A stretch of 64,000 nucleotides of DNA from Bacteroides luti (GTDB lineage: Bacteria; Bacteroidota; Bacteroidia; Bacteroidales; Bacteroidaceae). The notes under the pieces were generated by a model that was not told where the DNA came from, searched no databases, and saw nothing but the letters and a program-made list of their open reading frames with translations. Shown here one piece after another: positions 35,804-44,748 of the stretch. The position numbers and the translations under genes are program-made. The stretch's first letter is position 1. Each line of letters starts with the position of its first letter. The stretch covers positions 186,001 to 250,000 of the forward strand of contig NZ_FQTV01000002.1 of the NCBI RefSeq assembly GCF_900128905.1, written 5' to 3'.

Positions 35804-35890
35804 AATATAGGTTTTAAATCAGAATAAAATCTCTATAAAAACAAAAAAGGAGAAGATTAACTCTTCCCCTTTAATATTGTTGGCTTTTTT
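35804..35890. repeat. Repeat A: diverged copy of the S46 (dpp11) terminator region
   Basis: About 87 bp resembling 38346-38434 at roughly 90 % by eye. It includes a minus-strand terminator hairpin (35843-35872). In the intact copy this segment lies just downstream of dpp11; here it is fused to a shred of an S46 gene. Confidence 0.75.
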
Positions 35891-36056
35891 AGCGTCCGAA
35901 GTCCTTGTGGTTATATAATTCTTTCAGTTTAGTCGGAACAACAAACTCGAAGTTATTTGGATCTTCTTTCTGCATCACACCTTTCAGTGTTGTATAGTAA
36001 TTGTATACAGCACCATCGGCAGGTTCGAAGGCAGTGTATACCTTAAGCATTTCTTT
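35891..36056 (-). pseudogene. Remnant of an S46 dipeptidyl-peptidase gene
   Basis: Two pieces of S46 coding sequence are joined. 35891-36034 matches 38736-38880 of the intact dpp11-like gene with scattered substitutions and one missing base, and 36035-36056 matches about 39246-39267. The pieces meet at GCAG, which occurs at both edges of the missing 365 bp, so the deletion is a microhomology event. The 308 bp that should separate the start of the fragment from the terminator copy are also gone. The reading frame is destroyed. Confidence 0.8.
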
Positions 36057-36301
36057 GCGCCTTTTTCTTTTGCGTATTGTACCGTCAAACCTTCAAAGGC
36101 ATCCACTTCTACGTTTTCGATGTCGGATACGCAGGCTTTTATAAGGTCCACACGCTCTTCTACTGTCAAAAACCCTTGCTTTGCGCTATTTTTGGATACA
36201 GCAATGATTACCTTGTCAAAAATTCCCGCGCCTGTTTTCAGCACGTCTAAATGGCCTTTTGTTATCGGATCAAAACTCCCGGGGTATATAGCAATTTTCA
36301 T
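36057..36301 (-). pseudogene. coaD: Truncated phosphopantetheine adenylyltransferase (coaD), non-Bacteroidales type
   Basis: The first 82 or so residues of CoaD are intact: IYPGSFDPITKGHLDVL with the (T/S)xGH nucleotidyltransferase motif, then VSKNSAKQGFLTVEERVDLIKA and FEGLTVQYAKEKGA. The gene then breaks into the S46 remnant, out of frame, and ends after 22 unrelated residues, so the second half of the enzyme is missing. Bacteroidales CoaD sequences that I know start RAIFPGTFDPFTIGH and differ clearly; this one looks like CoaD of Gram-positive or cyanobacterial relatives. It marks the left edge of a foreign insert. Confidence 0.75.
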
Positions 36302-36435
36302 TTTATTTCCTTGTGATTTTAGATATTAAACCTGTTTATAATTATAATACAAAAAGAAATAAAAAAGGAGACCGCTACACAAGTCCAAAATTTATAATTT
36401 TGAGACTTTGTAGGGGGCGACGTTTCAAAGGTGAG

Positions 36436-36536
36436 AACAGGCGGGAAATCACACTTTTCCGCCTGTTTGACACTAGATGTCAGAGACTTTGCACAAGAGC
36501 ATTTTTGCAAGAAAATGGGCTTGTGCATTAGTCTCT
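36436..36536. other. Two hairpins in the foreign intergenic region
   Basis: Stem 1 pairs AACAGGCGG (36436-36444) with CCGCCTGTT (36459-36467). Stem 2 pairs AGAGAC and GCACAAG (36482-36487, 36491-36497) with CTTGTGC and GTCTCT (36520-36526, 36531-36536). The region 36302-36662 holds no convincing ORF; these could be parts of a terminator or a small RNA of the donor genome. Confidence 0.4.
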
Positions 36537-36662
36537 AAAGAAAGATGAGTGGCTTCACCATCCCCCGACAGTGGGTACTTTTCATTACAAATCGTAACAA
36601 AGATTGATTTGTCCTGAAAAAACGGTTAAAATGAATAATCAACTAACATCGAGGGGCTTTAT

Positions 36663-37285
36663 ATGGACAAGATTAAAAAAATAATTCACGCAAAAAAGGC
36701 GGCGTCTCAATCGAATTTTCTCTGATGATTGTCTTCGGGGTCGCAGTTTTAATACTTATTTTGGGGCTTTTCAGCGATAACATCGCTGGAGTCAGCGGAA
36801 TGAGCGGGATTAACAATATATTCAAAAGGGACAAATTAACCGCATTCGACAGCAAATCACCCGATTACAAGGTCGAAACCGGCAAATACACTCAATCCAC
36901 AGAAACCGTGACAGCGGCGGGTTCCGAAGGGGTTACTACTGTTGACGACTATATTAAATTGGCAAAAGGCAAACTTGATGCCATTTTGAATAACCCAAGA
37001 CCTTTGACGCAAGCGCAAATGCAAGATTTGGCAAAATGGTTGACCATATATTCATTGGGAATGCAAAAAAATGGAGTGATGGCTGAAGGCACTTTTTATG
37101 GCTTTTTAAAAGCGCACAACTTGACTTCAGCAATGGCAATAATGCCGACCGAGGGACTAACAAAGGTCGGGGACAATCAATTTGATTGGAGTAACCCAAA
37201 CATGAACTTTAATAATATTGAAGAAGGTTCCCTGTTTAAATCACTCGATTACGTATATAATAGTCTGTTTCCAAAAACAAAGTAA
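36663..37285 (+). CDS. TadE/Flp-like pseudopilin, foreign, split by a -1 frameshift at A AAA AAG
   Basis: From ATG 36663 the frame gives MDKIKKIIHAKK and then soon stops. A -1 shift at the heptamer A AAA AAG (36692-36698), which is in the canonical phase, continues as GGVSIEFSLMIVFGVAVLILI and on to the TAA at 37285. The joined product has the type IVb prepilin hallmark: basic leader, KKG cleavage site, Glu at +5 and Phe at +6, then a 20-residue hydrophobic helix and a soluble domain of about 160 residues. Neither frame alone gives leader and helix together. Either programmed frameshifting, a real mutation, or one missing A in the homopolymer explains it. Tad/Flp pili are not a normal Bacteroides feature. 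Confidence 0.55.
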
Positions 37286-37307
37286 CCAACTGAATAAAAG
37301 CTTCAAC

Positions 37308-37343
37308 AAAAAAGACTCTGGTTTTATTCCAGAGTCTTTTTTT
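37308..37343. terminator. Bidirectional terminator between the pseudopilin and the cysteine-rich protein genes
   Basis: A-rich/T-rich arms AAAAAAGACTCTGG (37308-37321) and CCAGAGTCTTTTTT (37329-37342) form a perfect stem with a 7-nt loop, between two convergent genes. Confidence 0.85.
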
Positions 37344-37358
37344 GTTAATGTTTAATAA

Positions 37359-38087
37359 TTAGTCTTTTAACACCGCTAAAACATTCGTCAATTTTGATTC
37401 CCCCAAGCCTGGCAAAATACGCGTTATAGAAGAATTTGAAGAAGCTTTGTATGTACAGTAAAGCTCTTCAGAACCATCATCTTTAACCAATTTTTGGTCT
37501 ACTGTTTTGTCTGAATTGGCGGTAAGCTTGTACGTTTTATCTCTAACTATAGAGCCATCGCTTTTGAGCCTTGATTTTTCAAGAATCAAACTTTCACCTG
37601 AAGACGTTACGTCATACAAAATATTTATTGCAGAACCATCACCTATTGTTTGAGTTCCTTTGTAGCGGGTTTTTGTCGCAGTTGAATTTTCTGCGTCATA
37701 TTTTACGGATGTTGATGAATATTTGGCATCATCATTGAACGAAAACTCAACCAAGTCACCCTTAACCGCAGGTGTTGATTTTGTATTCAAAGTAACTGGG
37801 ATAATTCCCAATTTAGTAAGCATTGATACAACTTGTTTTTGTTGAGGAGCTTGCTTAACCGTATCAACCGGTATAACAATAGGTGGAACATCCGGCTCGT
37901 CAGAAGGGGAACAGCTGGTCATTAAAGGTCCGCCGACTGCAGCTGCCAAAAGCGCCGCATAAACTGCCTTTGGAATTGTAACCGTTGATGTTTTTGCAGC
38001 TTCTTGGCCGCATTCGCTGCAACATTCTTTTCTTCCGAAGCTTGTTGCCTTAACTGAATTTTGAACTCCTATCGCATTAACGTTCAT
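37359..38087 (-). CDS. Hypothetical secreted or membrane-anchored protein, foreign
   Basis: A 242-residue protein with no family I recognise. The N-terminus is unusual: a SFGRKECCSECGQEA stretch comes before a hydrophobic segment (about residues 40-59, ending GGPLMTSCSPSDEPD, possibly a late lipobox). The rest is Ser/Thr/Lys-rich and beta-like, with repeated short KLK/KYDAEN-type strands. A short N-terminal tag with SFG followed by a delayed hydrophobic segment is something I associate with gut non-photosynthetic cyanobacterial relatives (Gastranaerophilales); this is an impression, not a result. It shares the foreign segment with the truncated coaD and the pseudopilin. Confidence 0.65.
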   Translation of the reverse strand: MNVNAIGVQNSVKATSFGRKECCSECGQEAAKTSTVTIPKAVYAALLAAAVGGPLMTSCSPSDEPDVPPIVIPVDTVKQAPQQKQVVSMLTKLGIIPVTLNTKSTPAVKGDLVEFSFNDDAKYSSTSVKYDAENSTATKTRYKGTQTIGDGSAINILYDVTSSGESLILEKSRLKSDGSIVRDKTYKLTANSDKTVDQKLVKDDGSEELYCTYKASSNSSITRILPGLGESKLTNVLAVLKD

Positions 38088-38345
38088 GATGTCTCCTATT
38101 CTTTAGTTAGTTAATAATTTACTAATCTTGTAATACATCTATAATAAACCAGCATAAAATCTAATTATTCAAAGAATTCAAGCAAGTAAAGATAAGCCAA
38201 TATTCCTAACGGAGCAAACACGATTTCAGCAATACGAGCATATCATGCAATATCATGTGGATAAATAGCAAAAAATGCGTTTATTGTGCCATTATTTTTT
38301 CTTCAATGCTTCGGCGAAATAATAGCTATATATAGTCCGGTTAGC
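38088..38345. other. AT-rich spacer at the right edge of the foreign segment
   Basis: No ORF or clear promoter was seen. The right junction of the insert lies somewhere in this stretch, most likely near 38320-38345 where the S46 terminator repeat begins. Confidence 0.4.
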
Positions 38346-38434
38346 AATATAGGTTTTAAATCAGAACAGAACCTCCATAAAAACAAAAAAGGAGAAGATC
38401 AACTCTTCCCCTTTTATATTGTTGGTTTTTTTGC
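38346..38434. repeat. Repeat B: dpp11 downstream/terminator region
   Basis: About 88 bp resembling 35804-35890. It includes a minus-strand terminator hairpin (38385-38415: GGGGAAGAGTT against its partner, then a T-rich run in the transcript), so it is the natural terminator of the S46 operon. Confidence 0.75.
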
Positions 38435-38469
38435 CAGATAGCTCAATGCTAAGCTAATAAAGCAAAAAA

Positions 38470-40632
38470 CTATTCATTAATCGTCATTTCCTTAATTAAG
38501 TGTGAAGCTCCGGCAAACTTATCGATGATGAATAGAGTGTATCGGATATCAACAACTGCTGCACGCTGTGATGAAGGGCGGAAAGCAATGTCGCCTGTCA
38601 GTCCTTCATAGTTACGGTCGAATGCTGTACCAATGAGCTCGCCTTTACCATTAAACACCGGACTGCCGGAATTTCCTCCGGTATTGTCTGTATTTACAAT
38701 AAAGCAGACTGGCATTTCGCCATTCTTCATTGCATAGCGTCCGAAGTCTTTATTGTTATATAACTCTTTCAACTTAGCCGGAACAACAAACTCGAAGTTA
38801 TTAGGATCTTCTTTCTGCATCACACCTTTCAGTGTTGTATAGTAATTGTATACAGCACCATCTGCAGGTTCGTAAGGCAGCACTTGTCCATAAGTGAGGC
38901 GCAAAGTTGAATTTGCATCTGGATAAACGGCTTGTCCTTCAGATTTCTTCATATCCATCATTCCTTTTACCCATGTTTTGTGAGCTGCATCATAAGCCTT
39001 ATTTATTTCCTTCATTTCCGATGCAGTCTGTTCCAGACCATTAACTACCGAAATGCCATAAAGTACCATCCAGTCTTTCTCTATTTTATAGATACTTGGC
39101 TTTTCGATGAACTTGTTGAAGTTCTCTTTAGATCCAAAGATAGAATTGTCGAAACAAGCATCTACGAATGCAGAAGTGTTTCCTTTAAAGCGATCTTTTA
39201 TGATGCTGAAAATAGAGATTCTTTTTCCTTCAGGAATTAATGCAGCGTATACCTTAAGCATCTCTTTTGATACTTTTCTGTCTACTGCCGGATTATAATC
39301 CTTATCGAAATATTTATCAGCAGCTTTTATCAAAGCTTCTTTTTCTGTATTGATCTTCTCTTTATCCTTACTCTTCAGTGCATTAAGAAGTGCTGAGGTA
39401 GAAGGCACTTTTGCAAATTCGGTACCTCGTGACAATGCTTCGGTAAGAATTTGCTGGTGATACATGGCATCTCTGCGTTGAGCTACAATTTTACGAATCA
39501 GATCGAAGGCTTTCTGGTAAGAATCATCATTGTGAGATTTGCCGAATGCAAGAAGCTTTTCTTGCTGCGCTTTCTTTGTATCGAGTACCTTTAGGCGAAC
39601 AAGTCCTTCGTTCATGCCGATGGCATTTTTCCAGTAGTTGGCAGAAGAAGCATATTTGCTGGCATACTGTATACGTACGGCAGGATCTTTTTGCATTTCT
39701 TCCATCATTACTGTCTGACGAACACCACGTATAGTGTCTCGTGCAAAGTTGGTTGTCTGCATGCGTTCTTCCACTTCGTCGGAAATCATGTAGCGCCAGT
39801 TACTTCCCGGAAATCCCATAGTCATAACATAGTCTTTCTCTTTCACGCCACTGATGTTAAGCTTAAAGTACTTCTTAACCTTCAATGGTACGTTATCTTT
39901 AGAGTATTCGGCAGATTTTCCATTTTTGTCTGCATAAATACGGAACATAGAGAAATCTCCGGTTTGACGAGGCCACATCCAGTTATCGGTATCGGCACCA
40001 AATTTACCAATGGAAGAAGGAGGAGCACCAACCATACGAATGTCTTTATAAACAGTCTTTATAAAGAGGTAATACTTGTTTCCTCCGTAAAAAGCTTTTA
40101 GTTCAAGAACGGTAGCAGGAGTAAGCTCAACTTTGTTTTCTTTTGCAAACTTATCGGCTACGGTTTTCAGGTATTTAGGTGAAAGATAGTTCAACCCTTC
40201 AGGGTCTTCATCTTTCTTCAGACGATCTTGTACGTAAGAAGTTACATCCAGAATCTGATCAATGAATGTTACAGTCAGATCTTTGCAGGGAAGTTCCTGT
40301 TCACGACTCATAGCCCAGAATCCATCAGTAAGATAATCATGTTTCACAGAGCTGTGTTGCTGTATATAACTATATCCGCAGTGATGGTTTGTTAAGATAA
40401 GGCCTTCGGATGAAATGATTTCACCAGTACATCCTCCACCAAAGTGAACAACTGCGTCTTTTATACTAATGCCGTTGGGGCTATAAATGGAATCAATAGG
40501 AACTTGTAGCCCCAGCTCATACATTGCTACGGCATTTTGTTCTTTCAAATCGGGAAGCATCCACATGCCTTCATGAGCATAACTGCCCATGAAGTACACA
40601 AATGCTGTAGCTGCTAATAAAATTTTCTTCAT
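38470..40632 (-). CDS. dpp11: S46-family dipeptidyl-peptidase, DPP11 type (acidic P1)
   Basis: A 720-residue periplasmic serine peptidase of family S46. It has a signal peptide (about residues 1-19), catalytic His in LTNHHCGY, catalytic Asp in [14 protein letters not shown] and catalytic Ser in TGGNSGSPV. The residue that sets S1 specificity appears as Arg in AFDRNYEGLTGD, as in Porphyromonas gingivalis DPP11, which prefers Asp/Glu at P1. It removes dipeptides from peptide N-termini to feed amino-acid uptake. It lies 9 bp downstream of the DPP7-type gene, so the two form one operon. Confidence 0.93.
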   Translation of the reverse strand: MKKILLAATAFVYFMGSYAHEGMWMLPDLKEQNAVAMYELGLQVPIDSIYSPNGISIKDAVVHFGGGCTGEIISSEGLILTNHHCGYSYIQQHSSVKHDYLTDGFWAMSREQELPCKDLTVTFIDQILDVTSYVQDRLKKDEDPEGLNYLSPKYLKTVADKFAKENKVELTPATVLELKAFYGGNKYYLFIKTVYKDIRMVGAPPSSIGKFGADTDNWMWPRQTGDFSMFRIYADKNGKSAEYSKDNVPLKVKKYFKLNISGVKEKDYVMTMGFPGSNWRYMISDEVEERMQTTNFARDTIRGVRQTVMMEEMQKDPAVRIQYASKYASSANYWKNAIGMNEGLVRLKVLDTKKAQQEKLLAFGKSHNDDSYQKAFDLIRKIVAQRRDAMYHQQILTEALSRGTEFAKVPSTSALLNALKSKDKEKINTEKEALIKAADKYFDKDYNPAVDRKVSKEMLKVYAALIPEGKRISIFSIIKDRFKGNTSAFVDACFDNSIFGSKENFNKFIEKPSIYKIEKDWMVLYGISVVNGLEQTASEMKEINKAYDAAHKTWVKGMMDMKKSEGQAVYPDANSTLRLTYGQVLPYEPADGAVYNYYTTLKGVMQKEDPNNFEFVVPAKLKELYNNKDFGRYAMKNGEMPVCFIVNTDNTGGNSGSPVFNGKGELIGTAFDRNYEGLTGDIAFRPSSQRAAVVDIRYTLFIIDKFAGASHLIKEMTINE

Positions 40633-40641
40633 ATATCTATT

Positions 40642-42807
40642 TTATTCTACAATAGTCATTTCGTCAATCAAATGTTTGCTGTTACCTAGTTTATCTACAA
40701 TAAACAGAATGTAACGGATGTCTACGCAGATGCATCTTTGAAGATCATTGTCGAAGTTGATATCTCCGCTTAATGATTCCCAGTTGCCATCAAATGCTGC
40801 ACCAATTAACTGACCTTTGCCGTTGATAACCGGACTTCCGGAATTACCTCCGGTGATGTCGTTTGTAGAAAGGAAACAAACTGGCATTTCACCATTCTTT
40901 AAAGCATAACGTCCGAAGTCTTTATTGTTATACAATTCTTTAAGCTTTGCAGGAACTACAAACTCTGAATTGTTTGGATCTTCTTTCTCCATGATACCTT
41001 TCATGGTAGTGAAGTAGTTATAGTGTACTCCATCTTTTGGATTGTATGATTTTACATTTCCATAAGTTAGACGAATGGTAAAGTTAGCATCAGGGTAGGA
41101 TGGGGTAGGTTCTTTCATTTCGCCCAATCCACGTACATAAGTCTTGTGTAGCAATGTAAGTGGTTCAGTTACTGTGTTGCGCTCGTCGCTTAATTTACTA
41201 TTCATTTCGTATTTAGAACGCACGAACTTTGTCATTAAGTCTTTGTCTAAAGCTTTAATAGATGGGCTCTTAACAAAATTGTCGAAGTTTGTTTGGTTGG
41301 CAAAAATAGAATTGTCATAACAAGCATCAATAAATTTATTATAGTCACCTTTGAACTCTTTCTCAATTACAGAATAGATTGATGGACGTTGTTCGGCAGG
41401 AACCATTTCTGCATATAATGGAAGAAGAGCTTTTGCTACTTTTCTGTCTACTTCATGGTCGTAATCTTTGTTATGGATTTCAGCAAATACTTTCTTCATA
41501 TCTGTAATAACAGAATCAGCTTTTGCTTTATCCTTATTTTTTAATGCATCTTTTAGTTTGTCGCACAATAAATATGGAGTACCGAATTCGATTCCTCCAA
41601 TGAATACTTCTCTGAAGCAAGTCCATTGATAATTGATAGCAGATGTTTTAGCAACCGCATCATCAATCTCTTTAACTACATTCATGTAATCCTGATTGCC
41701 TTTTGTTTTTGCAAATTCCTGGAATCTTTTTTCCTGAGCTAATTTTGTTTCAATAACTTTATTATCAACAATAGCTTTATTCATTCCGATAGAGTTTTTC
41801 CAGTAATTACTTGAACTGGCAAATTTGCTTGCGTACTGGATACGAACTTTGTCGCTTTTAGCCATTTCTGCTCTTAAAACATTCTGGCGAGCTTCCCTCA
41901 CACGGATTCTTGGAGCATTCAGAGCTTCCATACGTTCTTTTACCTCAGAAGCAGTAAGGTAACGTGAAGTACTTCCTGGGAAACCCATAATCATGGCATA
42001 ATCTCCCTCTTCAATTCCTTTTAAAGAAATGCTTAAGTGCTTTTTACATTTTAAAGGAACATTTTTTTCGCTGTATTCAGCAGGTTCACCGTTGGCATCA
42101 GCATAAATACGGAACATAGAGAAATCTCCGGTATGGCGAGGCCACATCCAGTTGTCTGTCTCTCCACCAAATTTACCAATGGATGAAGGAGGTGCAGCAA
42201 CCATACGTACATCGCTGTATTTTTTCTTATATAATAAGTAGAACTTATTCCCTGCATAAAATGGAAGAGCCTGAGCACTGATACCAGGTTTGCCTTTCAA
42301 ATCGCTCTTAGCTAATAGCTCATCTGCTAATTTTGTCAGATAAGGAGTTGTATAGGAATATATTTCTGAGATTTTTCCTTCCTTAACCTGAGCATTAACT
42401 ATATCTGTAATGTTTTCAATTCTTTCTATGAATGTGAAAGCTAGTCCTGGAGTTGGAATTTCTTCTTTACGATTTTTAGCCCAGAAACCGTTAGTCAGAT
42501 AGTCATGTTCCACCGAACTGTGTTGTTGGATAGCGCCATAACCACAATGGTGATTAGTAAGAATCAATCCTTCAGAGGAAATAATCTCTCCGGTACATCC
42601 ACCACCAAAAATACCTACAGCATCTTTAAGTGAAATGCCATTTGGATTGTACACGTCGTCGGCCTCAAGCAATAAGCCTTGCTTTTTCATCATTTCAATA
42701 GAATGCTGTTCCTTCATTAACTGAAGTAACCACATGCCTTCGTCGGCTTTTGCAGATACAAATGTAAGTACTAATAGTACGAACAATGAACTTTTTAGTT
42801 TATTCAT
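40642..42807 (-). CDS. dpp7: S46-family dipeptidyl-peptidase, DPP7 type (hydrophobic P1)
   Basis: A 721-residue paralogue of the next gene with the same S46 layout: signal peptide, [22 protein letters not shown] and TGGNSGSPV. The specificity position is Gly in [12 protein letters not shown], as in DPP7, which accepts aliphatic and aromatic P1 residues. Together the two enzymes cover acidic and hydrophobic P1 positions and would process a wide range of peptides. It is the first gene of the operon; a candidate -7 element lies about 32 nt upstream. Confidence 0.93.
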   Translation of the reverse strand: MNKLKSSLFVLLVLTFVSAKADEGMWLLQLMKEQHSIEMMKKQGLLLEADDVYNPNGISLKDAVGIFGGGCTGEIISSEGLILTNHHCGYGAIQQHSSVEHDYLTNGFWAKNRKEEIPTPGLAFTFIERIENITDIVNAQVKEGKISEIYSYTTPYLTKLADELLAKSDLKGKPGISAQALPFYAGNKFYLLYKKKYSDVRMVAAPPSSIGKFGGETDNWMWPRHTGDFSMFRIYADANGEPAEYSEKNVPLKCKKHLSISLKGIEEGDYAMIMGFPGSTSRYLTASEVKERMEALNAPRIRVREARQNVLRAEMAKSDKVRIQYASKFASSSNYWKNSIGMNKAIVDNKVIETKLAQEKRFQEFAKTKGNQDYMNVVKEIDDAVAKTSAINYQWTCFREVFIGGIEFGTPYLLCDKLKDALKNKDKAKADSVITDMKKVFAEIHNKDYDHEVDRKVAKALLPLYAEMVPAEQRPSIYSVIEKEFKGDYNKFIDACYDNSIFANQTNFDNFVKSPSIKALDKDLMTKFVRSKYEMNSKLSDERNTVTEPLTLLHKTYVRGLGEMKEPTPSYPDANFTIRLTYGNVKSYNPKDGVHYNYFTTMKGIMEKEDPNNSEFVVPAKLKELYNNKDFGRYALKNGEMPVCFLSTNDITGGNSGSPVINGKGQLIGAAFDGNWESLSGDINFDNDLQRCICVDIRYILFIVDKLGNSKHLIDEMTIVE

Positions 42808-42838
42808 GCAATTTATATTTAGTATTTATATTGAAATA

Positions 42839-42846
42839 CAAAGATA
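42839..42846 (-). promoter_or_regulatory. Candidate -7 element of the dpp7-dpp11 operon
   Basis: Minus-strand TATCTTTG matches TAnnTTTG. The nearest TTTG is 23 bp upstream, slightly long. The rest of the 413-bp gap (42808-43220) is AT-rich and holds no gene I can see, only this and the divergent promoter at 43173. Confidence 0.5.
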
Positions 42847-43172
42847 TAATTAAATGTTTATTCATTCTTCAAACATTTTTATAACATCTTCAATATAATG
42901 AATATTTTATAATTCTTTATGCTTTTTGGGATTACGGTTATAAATTGCTTGCTTAATGGATCTATAGAATTAATTTCATAATAATGAAACAAAATGATTT
43001 CAATTATATAATATTATGAAATATAGTTTAGTTTATTGTTTTTGTTCGAAAACTTCGTCTAAATGGAGTAAACGAATCCATTTTTCAGTTAATATTTAGT
43101 TTGATTTCCGGAAATTTGTCCGTAAAAGTTTTAAATATTAATAAAATGTTTCTCTGACTAAATTATTGGTGT

Positions 43173-43180
43173 TACATTTG
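43173..43180 (+). promoter_or_regulatory. Candidate -7 element of the DUF4369 lipoprotein gene
   Basis: TACATTTG matches TAnnTTTG, 40 nt before the ATG; the -33 element is unclear. Confidence 0.5.
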
Positions 43181-43220
43181 CCTTGAATTATTAATAACGA
43201 ATTATATATTCAGGCAAAAT

Positions 43221-43991
43221 ATGATCAAATTTTACTCTTCATTACTCCTCATTTTGTTCGCGTTGACTTCTTGCAGCAAAAGCTATAAAATTAAAGGTGT
43301 ATCTTCTGTGTCTAGTTTAGATGGGAAGATGTTGTTTCTTAAAGTTGCTAAAGAAGGAAAATGGGTCAATGTTGACTCTGCTGAGGTTGTTCATGGAGAG
43401 TTTTCAATGAAAGGAAGTGTAGACTCTGTTCAGATGGTATCTCTTTTCATGGATGATGAAAATATTATGCCAATGGTATTGGAAGGTGGAAGTATAGAGA
43501 TTAATATTTCCAATACAAAGTTGACGGTGAAAGGTACTCCTTTAAATGATAAATTATATGCATTTGTAGAAAAGAAAGCATCTATGGATGCCCGCAGCGA
43601 AGAGTTGGGACACAAGGAAGCAAAAATGATTCTCGACGGAGTTGATCCAGCAGAGATTAATGTGATTCTTACAAAAGAAAGTGATCAGCTATCTAATGAA
43701 ATGAATAGTTATGTAAAATCATTTATTGCTGAGAATTATGAAAATGTTTTAGGTCCTGGAGTCTTTTTGATGATGTGCAGCAATTTTCCTTATCCATTGA
43801 TGACTCCTGCTATGGAAGATATAGTAAAGAATGCTCCTGATTCTTTTAAAAATAATCCATTGATTAAAGAGTATGTAAGTAAGGCACATGATAATATGCA
43901 GTCGATACAAGAACATCAGATGATGCAGCAAAATGAACAGCAAGCTGCTATGATTTCTCAAAAACAGCCTGCTGCAAGTATTGCTCATTAA
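43221..43991 (+). CDS. DUF4369-domain lipoprotein
   Basis: A 256-residue lipoprotein: signal peptide with the lipobox ALTSCSKS (Cys18), then a DUF4369 beta-sandwich (about residues 22-125, including LDGKMLFLKVA, VNVDSAEVVHGEFSMKG and VLEGGSIEINIS), then a helical region and a Gln/Met-rich tail. In Bacteroidetes this domain is usually followed by a TlpA/thioredoxin domain; that domain is absent here, so the protein is a short version with no visible redox site. Function unknown. It converges with plsC and overlaps it by 4 bp (43988-43991). Confidence 0.82.
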   Translation: MIKFYSSLLLILFALTSCSKSYKIKGVSSVSSLDGKMLFLKVAKEGKWVNVDSAEVVHGEFSMKGSVDSVQMVSLFMDDENIMPMVLEGGSIEINISNTKLTVKGTPLNDKLYAFVEKKASMDARSEELGHKEAKMILDGVDPAEINVILTKESDQLSNEMNSYVKSFIAENYENVLGPGVFLMMCSNFPYPLMTPAMEDIVKNAPDSFKNNPLIKEYVSKAHDNMQSIQEHQMMQQNEQQAAMISQKQPAASIAH

Positions 43992-44743
43992 TTTTGATCT
44001 GGATTGTAGACCATTCCTTTAAGTTTTTCTGGAAGTGCACTTTCTACAATCTTGTATGATTCATCTAACGTTTCCTGGATATTTTTTAATCCTTTTCCTT
44101 TTGGGAGAATTGGTTGATGGATAGTTAGCGTCATATTGTGGCGGTGAATCCACTTTCCGGTGCGAGGCAAAATTTCGAATGATCCTTCAATTGTTAAAGG
44201 TACTACTGCAAGTTGTAAATCGTCAGCCAGCTGAAAGGCTCCTTTCTTAAAATAGCCCATATGTCCAGTGAAGCTTCTTGCTCCTTCAGGGAATACAACT
44301 ACGGATGTACCTTCTGTAAGGCTTTCTTTCGCTTTTTTGATTGTTTCCAAAACTTTCTTTGGACCACTTCGGTCAACGAATATATGACCAGCTTCTTCGC
44401 AAGCTCTTCCAACAAAAGGAATTTTTCGTATTCCTTTTTTCATCATCCACTTAAAGTTTCGTCCTAGATAACCATATATAAGGAAAATATCAAATGATCC
44501 TTGATGGTTTGCTACAAATACATAAGATGTTTTTCCTTTAAGATTTTCCCGTCCTTTAACTCTTACGCGTATCAATAAAAAGAAGCATATAAGTCGAGAC
44601 CATATTTTACCCGGATGATACCCCCAAAAATGTGCACTTCCTAACATACATCCCACGGTTGTTACTAATGCGGTAAGTATAGTTAATACTAGTAATAAAG
44701 GAAGTGCAATACAAATTTGGTAGATATAATATAAAATCTTCAT
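43988..44743 (-). CDS. plsC: 1-acyl-sn-glycerol-3-phosphate acyltransferase (PlsC family)
   Basis: A 251-residue inner-membrane acyltransferase that adds the second acyl chain to lysophosphatidic acid. An N-terminal membrane helix (about residues 8-30) is followed by acyltransferase motif I NHQGSFDIF (NHx4D), motif III VVFPEGARSFTG, and motif IV near VVPLTIEGS. It lies 5 bp downstream of kbl in the same direction. The motifs and length are complete. Confidence 0.9.
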   Translation of the reverse strand: MKILYYIYQICIALPLLLVLTILTALVTTVGCMLGSAHFWGYHPGKIWSRLICFFLLIRVRVKGRENLKGKTSYVFVANHQGSFDIFLIYGYLGRNFKWMMKKGIRKIPFVGRACEEAGHIFVDRSGPKKVLETIKKAKESLTEGTSVVVFPEGARSFTGHMGYFKKGAFQLADDLQLAVVPLTIEGSFEILPRTGKWIHRHNMTLTIHQPILPKGKGLKNIQETLDESYKIVESALPEKLKGMVYNPDQN

Positions 44744-44748
44744 TAGAA

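Noticed and set aside
35984..36301. Complete 105-residue CoaD
   Set aside because: Only the first 82 or so residues are CoaD; the rest is out-of-frame S46 gene sequence, so it is a fragment.
36313..36531. 72-residue plus-strand ORF in the foreign intergenic region
   Set aside because: Composition is Arg/Phe/Cys-rich and it overlaps two hairpins; no start context or family resemblance.
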